Position numbers and translations under genes: made by a program
Assembly: GCA_900239685.1 (NCBI GenBank)
Contig: OENT01000003.1
Span: 426,993-490,992 of the forward strand
Origin: Rotaria macrura
Taxonomy: Eukaryota > Rotifera > Eurotatoria > Philodinida > Philodinidae
DNA: 64,000 bases
Direction of reading: 5' to 3'
Part shown: one piece after another, positions 51,541 to 63,781 of the stretch
Layout of the letters: every line of letters starts with the position of its first letter
Position numbering within the stretch: the first letter of the stretch is position 1
Notes under the pieces: model-generated
The model's database searches: none
The model's input: only the letters and a program-made list of their open reading frames with translations
Told to the model about the DNA's origin: nothing

Positions 51541-52320
51541 TCATGTTTTTGTTATTACTTGTTTTCAGCAGCAGGTGGTGTAGTTGTTTTTGATGTTGTT
51601 TTGATTGCATCCGTCTAACTACAAAGTGAAAGAGAAAAAAAAACAGTTTTTTTTTAAAACTAGATCATCCATTTCCTCTGAAACATATGAAAATTTATCG
51701 ATTGAACTGATTCAATACTTTTTCACCTTGTTCATTTGTAATATATAACCTAGAATAAGACATAAATAGATATGTAAGAAACAATAAACGCGATGGCTAT
51801 GTCCCTCACTCGGCGATGGATTATTCTAATCGAATATGTATTATTTAAACGATCGTGCGATGTAACTATAATGTATTACCTTGATTTTGACTTATCAAGA
51901 AATATGCATTGACAAAGTCTAATTTCAATGACATATACAAAAAAAAAACTGATGAAACTTTTTCATATTCTACTTACTTTCAAAGTTTAATACATCTATA
52001 GGAAAAATGCTTGTAAACTATAATAGAATACAAAAGATTAGTTTCTTAGCAGATTCGATAGTATGGAAAGGTTGTTGACAGTTTTGATCACATATCTTTT
52101 TTAAATCATGTTCACTAATAACAGGTGGAGCACTTGCATGCAATGCTTCATATAAACGATGACATCCTTCTTTTTATCTATATGATTATCATCTTTGCAT
52201 GTTTTTGTCATAAGATCTTGATAAACTTGTTTAACTGTAGCTCGTATAACATACGTATATAAAGAAATTGAATCGTAAGATAGATACGAAAAGAAGAAGG
52301 ACTTTTCATCCATAACGATA
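51541..52320 (-). pseudogene. Coding-like islands, possible small or decayed gene
   Basis: Several minus-strand islands look coding but do not join into one frame. They are a 70-codon ORF from 52313 (MDEKSFFFSYLS…), an overlapping frame with 'CHRLYEALHASAPPVISEHD' near 52165-52100, 'FTSIFPIDVLNFE' bounded by splice-like signals near 52015-51975, 'LCQCIFLDKSKSR' joined to 'LYITNEQGEKVLNQFNR' near 51935-51690, and a last piece ending 'TTTPPAAENK' with TAA near 51555. I recognise no family. The frame conflicts suggest either decay, base errors, or splice sites I could not resolve. Confidence 0.3.
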
Positions 52321-55300
52321 TTGAATTGATTGAAGATTTAAAATCCAGAAAAATATTTTTTTTGCAACTAAAACTATTGTTGCTTGTAGATCTGACAGAC
52401 GTAGAATTGGTCGATTTTCTTATTCTCAAAGACCTTGATTATTTATTTATTGAGAGAAGACAGCAGGGAAAAAAGCAAATCAGATGCTGTCACAGCAAAA
52501 TACTGAGTACACTGACAACTGCCCTATGCTATCAATCCTGGTGATCTTTTATTCCGAATCATCATAACCATATCGTGAACAAGATCAACGTATGTTCGTG
52601 TTCCGTTCTTTAATGATCCTCATACGACTACAAGTCAAAAATGATATCATCTTCTTCATCTGTTATCAGATGAACATAGTGAAAGAAACATATGGATCAT
52701 TAACTCTTTGCTTGAGAATCGACATTGAATGTCGTCTATCGTGAGTCATGTGCTATAATTTGATATGTAACTGACAATGTTAATTTTGATAGATTTCACT
52801 AGAAGCTGAACTAGGGAAATGTAAATTAGTAGACACACATTTTTCTACATACATAATCAAATGTCACTAGAGTTTACTTTTTTTCGGGAGAAAAACTTCC
52901 TAATCTATATGCATCTATTGCTTGTCTAATAAGCATCCTAAAAATATCTTTAACGAAATGTTCGATACATAGTTAACTTCAAAGCAGTTTGATCAACTTG
53001 TGAATGTAAATAAAAATATGAAACTTTCGTAAATATTTAATACAGATGAACAGTACTTTAAGCATCGAAGATATTTTATTAAACATAAACTAAATGTTTA
53101 TAAGTAGATATGTCTCATAATTAACTTAGGAAATGTTATGAAGTAATTTCTTCTTGAGTGAAAAGAAATATCCTTGAGACATTTTTATGTCCAGTGCATT
53201 CTCAACACGGCTTACTTTTATTATTTTTGTTTGTTTTTCCTATATAACAAATGTAAAAAGTATTTTCTTGTAATACAATGACCCGCATGTCCGATGAAAT
53301 CTCAATGGAAAACAAAAGAAATTCAAGATGTATCTATCGTACTAGTTTTTACTAACATTACCTCAATGGATCATTTCTAATCATTGTAAATACGGTCCTC
53401 ATGGAAGAAGTTGCTGAAATCGATGATCCATATTTAATGTTGGTATTTTCTAAACTATGAAATAAAAATCGACACTCAAGAAGTATTGTTTCAAGGTCAG
53501 TGCCAATTAGTATGCATTGATTCTATTACGTATGGTAATGATGTATTACAAAACCAAAACGACTGTTCAAAATGTAACTAAAAATGTTGATCTTGTTAGA
53601 TTGACGTGAGATGGATGTATATCATGATTATTAGAAAACTTCTTCATATACATGATAAAATTTCATAGATGATTGTATCGAATTGGATTCACAGGAAACC
53701 ATCGATCAATAATTAGAAAGATATTCTAGAATCGATAGGCAGAAACTTAATAATGATAAATGAAAAGACTACTAGAACATTGCACGTGTTCATTCATGTT
53801 CGATCATGAAAAAATGACGTCATGCATAAACGAAATTCATTGGAAAACATAGACTATACATTATTCCACGGTATTGAACCATATATTTGATAAATTTCAA
53901 ATATAAAATGCATAACTAATATTTATAAATGACGATGCATGTAATGTATTGGAGAAAACCGTATATAGTTGTTCGGATAATCTATGAAGTTTTCAATTTA
54001 AGTGCATTGTATTTTATACTTATATGCACTGATGATAACATTGAACTAAATGAAAAAAAGCACGGAGATATTTTCTTAATTGTATAGTTTATTGATATTG
54101 AAAAGAACAAGTCATAGATTTTATACAATTTTTTTAAAATATTGAGTCTATTTGCTTCTGTACTTTACTAATGATTCTTTCTACTTATCTAGAAGCCAAG
54201 GCAAGTAAAATCGGCATTATGTATACCTGTATATTTCAACTTTCGATTTACTTCTTTGAAAAAATATGTTTGACTGAAAATCTTGGGTCTATATTTCACA
54301 ACAATTCAAGATATTAAACGTGCCCAATTATTCGATAGATTAAGTAATTATAATGCCAAACAAAATGTCCAGCGAATAAATCAATCATTTTGCAAGACAA
54401 GTAACCTGAACAGAGTCCTATTCATGTTTCAATAAGGAGTACATCAAAGAAATTGTAACATTTAAGAGTTCTATCTAAAGTGTGTTCCCAATAATTAACG
54501 AAAGTTGAGCGAGTCATTTCGAGTTTGGATCATAAAACATAATTTTTTAGCTATAGAACTTTGATTAATTACTTCCAAGGATTTTTTTTATTAAACTCTA
54601 GAGCTTTCCATTGACACTCAATTTTAATAAAGTATAGATGTGCTCCTCAAATTCAACGAATTGCATAATCGAAATTTTTAATTGGCTTCGCTTTTTCAGT
54701 CATGGATATTGTACTAGTGTAAAATAGTGATTTAGCACATATTCTACATCTGTTCGTTCAAAAAAAGTAGGCTTTTCCATGCTTTTGTTAACCTTTTCAT
54801 TTTTACCAAGCGATGTTTCAAAACGACAATAGTCGACATTGCTACGTTCTTGTTTTTCGATGTAGACACAATGACAAAAAAAATCTCTTTTGCAAACTTA
54901 TCGATAGAACAACTTCGATATCTCTTACTGTACAATATTTTACAGCATCAATAGCTCTACTGGTCTTAAATATAAAATTTATTTTCGGTAGTAATTGTTA
55001 TCAGCTGGAAAACGGTAAGGCGTCAAAAAAAATGCACCTTTTAAATTTTTCGAATGAAACACTCACTGATCCATAGTTGAAAACGCGATGTCTTTTCTTT
55101 TCTATTATAAGTCAATGTCTTTTCTGTTTTTTTAATGGGGATTAAGAAAAGAAAATTTTATACCGTTTTAAATTCAAAATCTAATTTAATTAAATTCATT
55201 GTTCAAATTCGACAATGTTCAGTTTGATTACTTCAGAATGATAATGATAATTTCTATTTATTCAAGTAAATGTTTCTTTTCTTATGTATCAATCTATTGA

Positions 55301-55531
55301 TCTTTGAAAACGATGTTATATGGATAGAATAAATGAATGTGTTGAACTTTGTTCAAGCATTTTTCAATAGCCCTGAAAGTAAGATTAACCACCTGCTGCA
55401 AAATGAAAAACGATAGACATCGAAATACACTTGAATCTCAAGGATTATCCGTTTAGTATAATTAAAGAAAGAAAAAACGAATGAATTATATTTCATTTTA
55501 ACGTTTCGTTCATATTGAACGGGTAGATACG
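52321..55531. other. Intergenic, no gene seen
   Basis: Stops are dense on both strands. The 87-codon plus-strand ORF at 54813-55076 overlaps a minus-strand ORF and lacks recognisable motifs. The promoter of the downstream secreted protein gene is expected near 55400-55530, but no TATA or initiator stands out. Confidence 0.5.
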
Positions 55532-56918
55532 ATGTTGTTTCGTTTAATCTTAATCATTCGGTTTGTTGTGACTGTAACTATTCAGTATGAGAATATTCCT
55601 GATTATGAATGTGAAACAAACTTCAATTGTGCGAATCGTCTGGCTAATTCGATATGTATGAATAAGAAATGTGTATGTCAATTCGGATATCGATCAAGTC
55701 AATGTTTAGAAGAAAAAAATGAATTACGTTATCGTCGACAAATCACTTATGGTAATTATGATCGATGCCTGTTTTTGTGCTTTTTTGTATTTATTTTAAG
55801 AAAATCTAATCAGCTACGAAAAATTTGGGTGAAAATTGTGATTGGAGTATTCAATGCCGTCAAATGATTACCGATGTAACAAAAGTATGTTTTGCTCATA
55901 AATGTACATGCTCAAAAGGTTATGCGCCTATGGATGATTTTCAATGCGTACGAGAAGGCGGTTAGTGTCTTTGTTTTCTAAAGTAATCATTTCAATGTGT
56001 TATTCGATGTAGTTTTATTGCCATCGAAGGTGAGAATTACGAAATCGTCCCAAAGTGAACCATTGGGCTTCGGTTCAATCTGTTCGACAAATACTGACTG
56101 TCAACAGATTAGTTTTCATTTCGAATGTGTTCGTGGTCTATGTGCATGTTTATCAGGTTATGTACCGATCGGAAAATATTTATGTTATCATAGTAGTCGT
56201 CAAGGTGACTTACTTTTAAAAACAACATAGAATGATTGAGATTTATTTTGAATTATATCGATTCTAGGAGATTCAACTAGCGCATCAGCATTATCGAGTA
56301 CTACATTGACACGTCGCCCAATCAATAATGAAGTGATTAAATCACTGGGGAAAATCGGTAATCCATGTATAAATGATTATTTTTGTCGACGAACCGTTCT
56401 TGAATCTCATTGTTACAATGGAAGATGTGCATGTGCCGAGGGTTACATACCAATAGATCAATATAAGTGTATTAAAGGTAATTATAAAATTTAATTTAGC
56501 CTATTGAATATAAACTCACATGCCTAAATGTGTATCTATGTATATATATGTATATATATGTATTGACTTGGAATAGATATGATTCGAGAGACGACAGTAC
56601 GAACGACGGCAATACCGGCTGACTACAAAAGTCTATTGGGAGGAAAATGTTCTACGAAACATAATTGTCACACACCAAGTGCAATATGTTCGAATTCGAT
56701 TTGTTCATGTCCCAAAGGTTATTTTCCTGTGGATGACTGGACATGTTTAGAGGAACCGGGTAGTTTACATTGATTTTGGTTCTATTTTTCACTATCTCTG
56801 TAAATGATCATTTTCGTTTTAGAATCGTCTGATGAAGAACAACCAGAAACGAAATCTATCATAACATCAACATCAACAATAACAGTAACATCATCATTAT
56901 CGTCAGCATCAACAACAA

Positions 56919-56949
<31 letters not shown>

Positions 56950-57229
56950 GACAACGACGACGACAACTACAACAAAAACATATTCTATAACCACCACATT
57001 TCGTTGGTGGCCATGGTCACCAACTCCAACAACTCGTCCAACATATCCTAATATGGAAAATACGCTTCGTTTTCGTTGTTTACTCAATCGACAATGTGTC
57101 AGTATGGATAAGAATTCTCATTGTACAGTATATGGACGATGTGTATGTAATCTTGATTATAAGTTGAAAACAACAAACAGAGGACAATTTTGCATATCGA
57201 GAAATACAGAAGACGATGATTGTGACTAA
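55532..57229 (+). CDS. Secreted multi-module EB/EGF-like protein with Thr-rich linker
   Basis: Six exons (55532-55751, 55814-55960, 56013-56204, 56268-56477, 56577-56759, 56823-57229) join in frame to give 452 aa. A hydrophobic signal peptide starts the protein. Each exon then carries one cysteine module of the form C-x(n)-C…C-x(5-7)-C-x-C-x3-GY.P.…C, for example 'NCDWSIQC…CFAHKCTCSKGYAP' and 'KCSTKHNC…CSNSICSCPKGYFP', which fits EB-module or EGF-like domains. All five introns are in phase 1, as expected for shuffled extracellular modules. The last exon begins with a long Ser/Thr tract (about 18 consecutive Thr) that is probably O-glycosylated and ends in a sixth, variant module. No C-terminal membrane segment is present, so it is likely secreted. 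Function unknown. Confidence 0.85.
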
Positions 57230-57363
57230 GCAAAAAAAAACGTTTCACTCTTGAATTTATTCATTAAATTTTATGCATCCGGTGTTTATTATTATCATTA
57301 TTATGATTCTTATTGAAGTTTTTTATTCAATTCAACACACACATAAATATATATATATATATA

Positions 57364-57907
57364 TCATAAACCTTGACGTTCGAGTTCATTATTGATTTGA
57401 AGTAATGTGCAACATGGACAGCATACAGCAGCCAAACAATCTGTATATATTTCACCCTTGAGAACACGAATAATATGTATATTTCAAAAAAAAACCTTGT
57501 TTATTTTTATTTCTTACTTGTAATCGAAATCCAGTACGAATTTTGATACGAAGTGACATTAAAGCATCGGGCCAACAACAAAGAAATGGTGTACACATGC
57601 ATTCACCAGCCCGATTAAATACTTGACAACAAAAACATGGACAGCAAAAATAGGCACAACAACCTTGGCAATAAAAGATAGACGTTTAAATGCAACGAAG
57701 AAATACTTTTTTTTTCTCTATTAAATAAACATACACGATCCCATATCATTACAACAACCGCATATATCTTTATCCCAATCGTTTTCATAGCTCCATATTT
57801 TTTCGCGTAATTTTCTTGGTTGTTGTTGTTGTGCATAACTAAAATTAATTTTCTCCTAATAAATATTAAAAGAAACAATTGTACATTAATATTTACCTAT
57901 TACTCAT
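57364..57907 (-). CDS. PLAC8/cornifelin-family cysteine-rich protein
   Basis: A short protein of roughly 110 aa begins MSN (ATG 57905-57907) and ends '…NNELERQGL' with TGA at 57364-57366. The cysteine-rich core, spread over small exons, reads 'DICGCCNDMGS', 'CPCFCCQVFNRAGECMCTPF' and 'CLAAVCCPCCTLLQI', the paired-cysteine layout of the PLAC8 domain. Members are membrane-associated proteins with diverse roles (plant FCR/PCR cell-size and metal-transport proteins, animal PLAC8, cornifelin). The N-terminus has a Gln run. Function here cannot be specified. It lies downstream of the ZASP-like gene on the same strand with about 755 nt between. Confidence 0.78.
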
Positions 57908-58662
57908 GGCTCGTGATAGGCAACAAGACAAAACAACGGAATAATGTGATTTTTGGAACGGTGTTCGGTTGGCTTAGTTATTTTTTTGTTTGTTCTCGAA
58001 AGGAAGCAAAAATAAAGCTATTTCAATGTTTGAAATGGTAAGTTTCGTAGTGCAGAATGCAAACATGAATTTAAAATGCATTCAGTTATGTCAATAATCG
58101 GCAAAATTTTGGCCAGATCACTATTTTTTAGAACACATGCTATCATTGATGTGGATTTTCATTAAAAAAAAGACTTTATCTATCAGCTTTTCCTCAATAT
58201 TTATTTAATTAATACACGCACACATTCGATGGTGGGCAGTTAACAAGTAAAAAAAAATCTCATAAGCTGAAAAAAAAAACAAAAGCTACCTTATGTGACG
58301 TAGATACTTAATGGGTAAAGAAACTCAAATAAATAATGTTGTTTTTTTTCTGTTTGAACGAAATTTACATTATTTAACGAGAAAAAAAAAGGTTAAAGAA
58401 CTAAAAGAATAGAATCAAATCAACGTTGACAATTAGTTTCGTTTCTTTTTTCAAAAAAGCACCATGTGTTCATAAATTTTGAAAATAGAAAGATTAATAC
58501 TGAGAAGATAAAAAAAAATTAAAAAACAAACAAAAGAAGAACGAAACGATTCAATCCTTTGACATATGAGCAAACTGAAAAAGTCCTATTGCACACCACA
58601 AGAGTATGATGAGAAGAAGAAAAGATTTTTACGATAAGATCTATCGTTGATACGAATTTATT
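57908..58662. other. Intergenic between PLAC8-like and ZASP-like genes
   Basis: A-rich runs dominate. Importantly, no cysteine/histidine pattern of a LIM domain is seen here, so the ZASP-like protein is not obviously extended by missed exons. Confidence 0.5.
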
Positions 58663-61408
58663 TTACTTGAGTTTTGGCTCCATCCACTTTTGTTGAACAT
58701 GTTCAACTTGATATTCAGTATGATAGGGTCGTCGTTGTAGTTCAGGTGGCACTTCTTCAGGTGGCTTTACACTACGAAATCCAGCAGAACTTTGTTGTTG
58801 CTGCTGCTGTTGTTGTTGTTGTTGTTGACGACGTTGGTCAAAAATAGATTTAGGTGCTTGTGTTGTTCCTTGTACAGAACTTAGATCTTGTTCAAGTGCA
58901 CGAAATGACCGAGAAATTTTCGCTTCCGATGAATAAGGAGTATTTTGTTGTTGAGGATTCATCAAAGCTTGATATGTTGGTGATGGTTGGTTCTGTTGTT
59001 GAGGATTATAAAGATTAGGTGATTGAGGAGCATTGTTATTTATATTATTTCTACAGATGCAAAAGTTTTATATTGAAAAGAAAATTTATTTTTTCAAATA
59101 CCCTTTGATATCATCAATTAAACTGCCTGCTTGTGATTTAAATGCCTCTAAAACTTTATCATCACTATAGAGTCCAATAGGAGAATTATACTGAGCATGA
59201 TAAACAGCTGTGCCAACGTTACGAGCCGGTGCTTGAGGGTCGTCACGATATGCTTTCGGTCGCCAAGTTTCACGTTCTGACAGTGAAAGTAAAGGAAGAA
59301 AATCTATTGTGAGGATAAAAATTTTAAATCAAGAGTTTACTTACGAAGAGGATCTTTATTGTAGGCTGGTGACGATTCAAAATTAGCTATCGAAAGAAAA
59401 TTGTTCGATAAACAACAAAACATTTGAACAAAAATGAGCTTTACTTAGTTTAGGACGTAAATGTTCAGGTTCTTCTTTTGTATAATCCCCTAAATATAAC
59501 TCATGAAATCATATTTGATTGTTACTGGAATTACAAATTTTTCATACCTGGTTGCCAATTAGTTGGTTTAGCTGCTTGGTAGGTCATTTCATTACCGACT
59601 CTAGCATCAAATGGCATGGCTGCTCGATTATGACTACTGCCGATATGTATTTGAGGCTAGAAATTTTTTAAACAATAATAATAGAGCTAGATCATTATCT
59701 TTGCTGGAAATAAATACTTGACTCTGTACTGCAAAACTAGGTTTAGCAACTTGTGGTGTTGGCATTTGATGAACAGGACCTGTTTTCAATTGTGATATGG
59801 GCTGAGCTCTCGGCATAGATTGTTGATTGACCGCTCCTCTAACATATAGAGACACAATAGAGTGATTTAATCATTGTTGATGATAATTATTCTTACTTGA
59901 CGACAGTTAATTCAAGTTCATTGCCCGAACGAGTTATTTCCATTTTAGCTTCTTGGTGACTCAAACGAGTTACATTTCGACCATTAATTGATATAACTTG
60001 ATCACCAGCACTTAAACCATTGGCTTGGGCAAGCGTATCTGCATTAACCTTGAATAGAAAAATAACAACAATATCGATAAACTACAAAGACAAGCAGATC
60101 AAAATCTTCTTTTTGACTTTCGAACACCTACAGGTTATTTTGAAAAACAAACAGCAGTATAAAATAATCATAAAATTTCGAACGATTCAAGCAATGCATA
60201 TGAATATGTTATATTTTCCTATTATCTATTTAAAAGTTCGATTTCATGAACTATCATTATGTCAAACGAACAATGGCATCAAAAGTAAAGTGTATTGCCA
60301 TATGTTTAGAAACATATGAAGAACATCACTGCAGGACATGTTTTTTTCGTTCTCCGGTCATTGTGCACTCATCATTAGTTCTTATTTACTAATCAACAAG
60401 AACATGAAAATAAATTTTACTTCTAAGTAATATGTTGGTACACAGATAACAATCAACGACGATATAGATCGTCACGCTAAGAGAACAAAAGTCCATGTAC
60501 TAATGTTCGTCATAATGAGAGTTTCATAAGTTCTGAATCTCGACAACAATAGGTTTAAATGTAAACAAACACTTATATTCCTATTCAATTATATTTATGT
60601 GAGCTTTGATTATTGAGAACGATGTTATAAATGGCAACTTATCTGATGACATTATCTCTTTCAATAATGATGATACTAACCATAGAAATAAACAAATTTA
60701 TGTTTCAAAGTTGATTAGTACTTTTATCAACTTATTATATGTGCCGAAGAAACGATCAAGACACTAAGTAGATATCACATAGTACGATTATATTATTTCT
60801 ACGAATTTATTGAAACTTGTAAAAGAAAAACAAAGAACAGTAGTCGCTTCTGAGGTTTTTGGTGATCATGTTTATTCCATCAATATAGGAATTATTAACA
60901 TGGATAATATCAACGAATTATGTGCCATTTAAAATATTGCCTTTAGTGCTGACGACTAATAATGTCACATTTGGGTAGTGTCACTCTTTTTTTTATTAAG
61001 ATACATTGTTATTCGTCTACATGCAGAACTTATGCAATATCGTTTCTACTTCGAACATGTATGTTTTCATGGCTAACTATTGAAAATGGATCAGATAATA
61101 CAATTATTTAAAGATGAAATAAGACTTCAATGAATATCAAGTGAAATATTCGTGTAAGCTACTGATATCATTGAAGAATTATTACAGTTTTATTTCATAG
61201 TTAATTTCCTAGACGACATTCTACCTACCAGTTGAATCGACAATGGGATAGAGAAATCACTGCCACCTAAATACGAAAACAAACAAAAACAAAGGATAGT
61301 TGCCATTAAAGAAAATAAAAAGCACTGCTAAATCTAACCTTGCAGACGGAAACCCCATGGTCGTTCGGTCGATTCGCGTTCAAGACGAATAGTGATAGGT
61401 GAATTCAT
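58663..61408 (-). CDS. ZASP/PDLIM-family PDZ protein without LIM domains
   Basis: The N-terminal PDZ domain starts 'MNSPITIRLERESTERPWGF' with the PWGF carboxylate-binding loop of the ALP/Enigma/ZASP group, then 'SDFSIPLSIQLVNADTLAQA' and 'GLSAGDQVISINGRNVTRLS'. A ZM (ZASP-like) motif follows in 'VGTAVYHAQYNSPIGLYSDD', used by this family to bind alpha-actinin at the Z-disc. The C-terminus is Gln/Pro-rich with a poly-Gln run near 58800-58830, ending '…QQKWMEPKLK'. Exons are short; the intron inside the PDZ domain (about 60050-61230) is about 1.2 kb. Long ZASP/Enigma proteins end in one to four LIM domains; here the frame ends without any, resembling short isoforms. The ATG (61406-61408) follows an acceptor-like AG by 2 nt. 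Confidence 0.85.
58790..58830 (-). repeat. CAG/CAA repeat encoding poly-Gln in the ZASP-like gene
   Basis: A run of about a dozen Gln codons mixing CAA and CAG lies in the last exon of the ZASP-like gene and could be length-variable. Confidence 0.75.
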
Positions 61409-61985
61409 GTCTGTTTATAATTTTAAAAAAATGACTCTTTGTAAGAAAATATCTAAAAATGTCAATATCGAAAGCAGTTAGTGTGTTTTTCTTCTTGTTT
61501 TAGCAAACAAGGAAACGGAGATAAACGGCAACGACGTTTGACATAGATATACAACAAGTAAAAGCAAACTAACTTCCCGTTAATTCAGCAAATCGACAAA
61601 GAAACCGGCAAGCTACGTAGGCGAAGTGTATATTTTTTTTTCTTCTCTCCTACCATACTCTTCGACATATAACAAGTAATAAAAGAAAAGAAAAGAACAG
61701 AAGCAATCAAAGAAATATATCCTTTACCCTGCGTTTTTTTTTTGCACATATGTCCAGAACAAGTATGAGTGAATTGATGCTCGAGTATTATGCGGATAAA
61801 TATGGACGATATGTTATGATATCGGTTAGCTTTATCCAATAATCAATGCACAACAACAAAACGACTTCTTTTCGACTGATATCGAGTGGCATCTCTGTTA
61901 ATAGTTCTTTTGTTCGAATTATTTCAATAATAAAAAGGATTTGATGATATAGAAAAGGCATGAAGATATTTTCAATGTTTATCTA
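61409..61985. other. Intergenic between METTL5 and the ZASP-like gene
   Basis: No gene is recognised. The 84-codon minus-strand ORF at 61585-61839 lies where a 5' UTR of the ZASP-like gene would fall and has no protein-like features. Confidence 0.45.
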
Positions 61986-62785
61986 TCAATCGTCTGAATT
62001 ATCTTTTATTTCAAAACGAATAAAATCAACTTCAATAGATTTTAACGGTGCATTACTAGCTGTAGATGTTTTACGATTAGGACGTTTTTTTTCTAGTTTT
62101 GGTATTTCAAATTGTAAAACAGCTAAAACATCCATATTCATATTCCAATCTTTGGCTTTTTTATAAATATGATCCCTTGTTGTTGTTTTATGCAGACTAT
62201 AAATTGAATGTCGGGCTAAGCGTCTTGCATGTTGTAAAAAATGCATATCGATTCCCGTTGAACACAATTCATCTTGATCTTTTGTTGAACTTGAAAATGG
62301 TTTCGTACCAAATGGCGGATTCATTATAACAGTATCGGCTTGAATACGACTTGTATCGACAGGTAAACGCATGCGTCGTAAATCAGCTTGAATTAAATCA
62401 ATATTAGATTCGAGTTCAAATTCTTTTATATTTGATTGACATAAGTTCAATGCATCAATATCAAAGTCGAATCCAAATACATGATCCGCATTAAGAAGGC
62501 ATGAAGCAATCGATAACATTCCTGTACCAATACCTAAATCAATGAACGTATGATTTTCAATATCATCATATTGAGTTTGAGCCGTGTAAATCATTCGAGC
62601 AGCTTAAATGACACGAAAAGAAAAGAAATACGTTTAGAAAATGAATTTTTATTTATTTAAAAAGAATGTTTCTTATGCAAATTGTTACCAAGATGTGGCG
62701 TCGTCATGTATTGTTCAAGATATTCTTTAGCATCGGAGAAATTTTCAACATTACTTAAGTGAGACTCTAATTCTTTGAGTTTCAT
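61986..62785 (-). CDS. METTL5: METTL5, 18S rRNA m6A methyltransferase
   Basis: METTL5, stabilised by TRMT112, methylates N6 of a single adenosine in 18S rRNA (A1832 in human). Two exons (62689-62785, 61986-62602) join in frame with an 86-bp intron to give 237 aa, slightly longer than the human protein (209 aa). The SAM-binding motif I is 'FIDLGIGTGMLSIAS'; the acidic motif II is 'HVFGFDFDIDALNL'; the catalytic N6-adenine motif is 'VIMNPPFGTK'; and 'GIDMHFLQHA' follows as in orthologues. The N-terminus 'MKLKELESHLSNV' matches the family start, fixing the ATG at 62783-62785. The C-terminal 'KSIEVDFIRFEI' strand is conserved and precedes a short acidic tail. Confidence 0.95.
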
Positions 62786-62789
62786 TTTT

Positions 62790-62817
62790 CTATGAAAATA
62801 TAAACAAAAAGAAAACG
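62790..62817 (-). promoter_or_regulatory. Splice-acceptor-like site before the METTL5 start
   Basis: A U-rich tract ending 'ttttcatag' precedes the METTL5 ATG by 4 nt. With the REV1 stop only 191 nt upstream on the same strand, it is a candidate spliced-leader acceptor in a REV1-METTL5 transcript. Confidence 0.5.
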
Positions 62818-62976
62818 ATTGGAATGTATTTACTATGCATTCATATATATATATTTCGCAATATTCAATAATACTATATTTTCACATACAGAGATTTAAT
62901 TATTTATTTATCCAAAAAAAAAAGAAAATCACAAAAATAGATGAAATACATATTAACTCTTGTTCATTTCTTTGTT

Positions 62977-63781
62977 TTATGAAAGATCCATCGTTGCACC
63001 ACCATACATTTGTCGAAAATGTGTTTGTACAGTATTTATTAATATTTTAAATTTTTCATGCCAATTTTCTTTGGCTACAGTTTTTAATTGAAATAAACTA
63101 TAGATTAATAGTTGATGAACCATTTCAGCATTATAAAAATTCAGTAGATCAATTAAATAATTTTGAAATAGATCTAGATCTATTTGATTCGGCTCATCAC
63201 TTGATTCAATCCATTCACGAAACATTAGTTTAACATCATTCATTGAGGTACAACCGGCGATACTTGGTTGTTGTTTTGTTCTTTCATATTGATTCGATTT
63301 TTGTTCAATACGAGTTGAAGGAAAATTTTTGTCTTCTTGAAGAATAGTTTCTGTACGCCATTTCTTAATTGGATTCGATATTTTTCTTGATACAGGTTGT
63401 TTTTGAGGAGAATTCATAAGAACATTAAACGCATTGTTAGTCTTTTCTTTAGTTACAGAATTTGCTGGATTCGGTAAGGGTACAAGTCGTTTGCCGCCTA
63501 CAGGTGGATATTTCGATTCGATTTTTCGCAATTGTTTTGCTATTGTTATTTCACGACGCATTTCCGGTGGTAATTCATTCAGAACAGATTCATCGATATG
63601 ATCCATAACTTGTGTAAACGATTTTTCAGCTATTTCAGTTCGATCTAAATCGGAATTCGATTCGCAAAGTTGTGGTGGATTTTTAAAATACTCTTCAAGC
63701 TCTTGCCGGATTGGCATTGGAAGTTCATTCATTACTTCAGGATCAATTTGTCCCGGTGTATAAGAAGCATGTCGTGTTATT
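62977..63781 (-). CDS. REV1: REV1 C-terminal region (partial)
   Basis: REV1 is a Y-family deoxycytidyl transferase and the scaffold of translesion synthesis. Only the C-terminal part lies here. Two ubiquitin-binding motifs occur: 'DPEVMNELPMPIRQELEE' and 'DESVLNELPPEMRREI', each with the LPxxxRxE core. A disordered linker follows, then the C-terminal domain that binds RIR peptides of polymerases eta/iota/kappa and REV7 ('LDLFQNYLIDLLNFYNAEMV', 'QLLIYSLFQLKTVAKENWHE', 'FKILINTVQTHFRQMYGGAT'). An acceptor (tatttag) at 63782-63788 marks the likely exon start. The frame stays open to 63900, so the exon could extend further. The catalytic domains must lie right of the window. Confidence 0.85.

Noticed and set aside
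56782..57087. Minus-strand ORF with a long Val run
   Set aside because: It is the antisense of the Thr-repeat tract of the EB-module protein.
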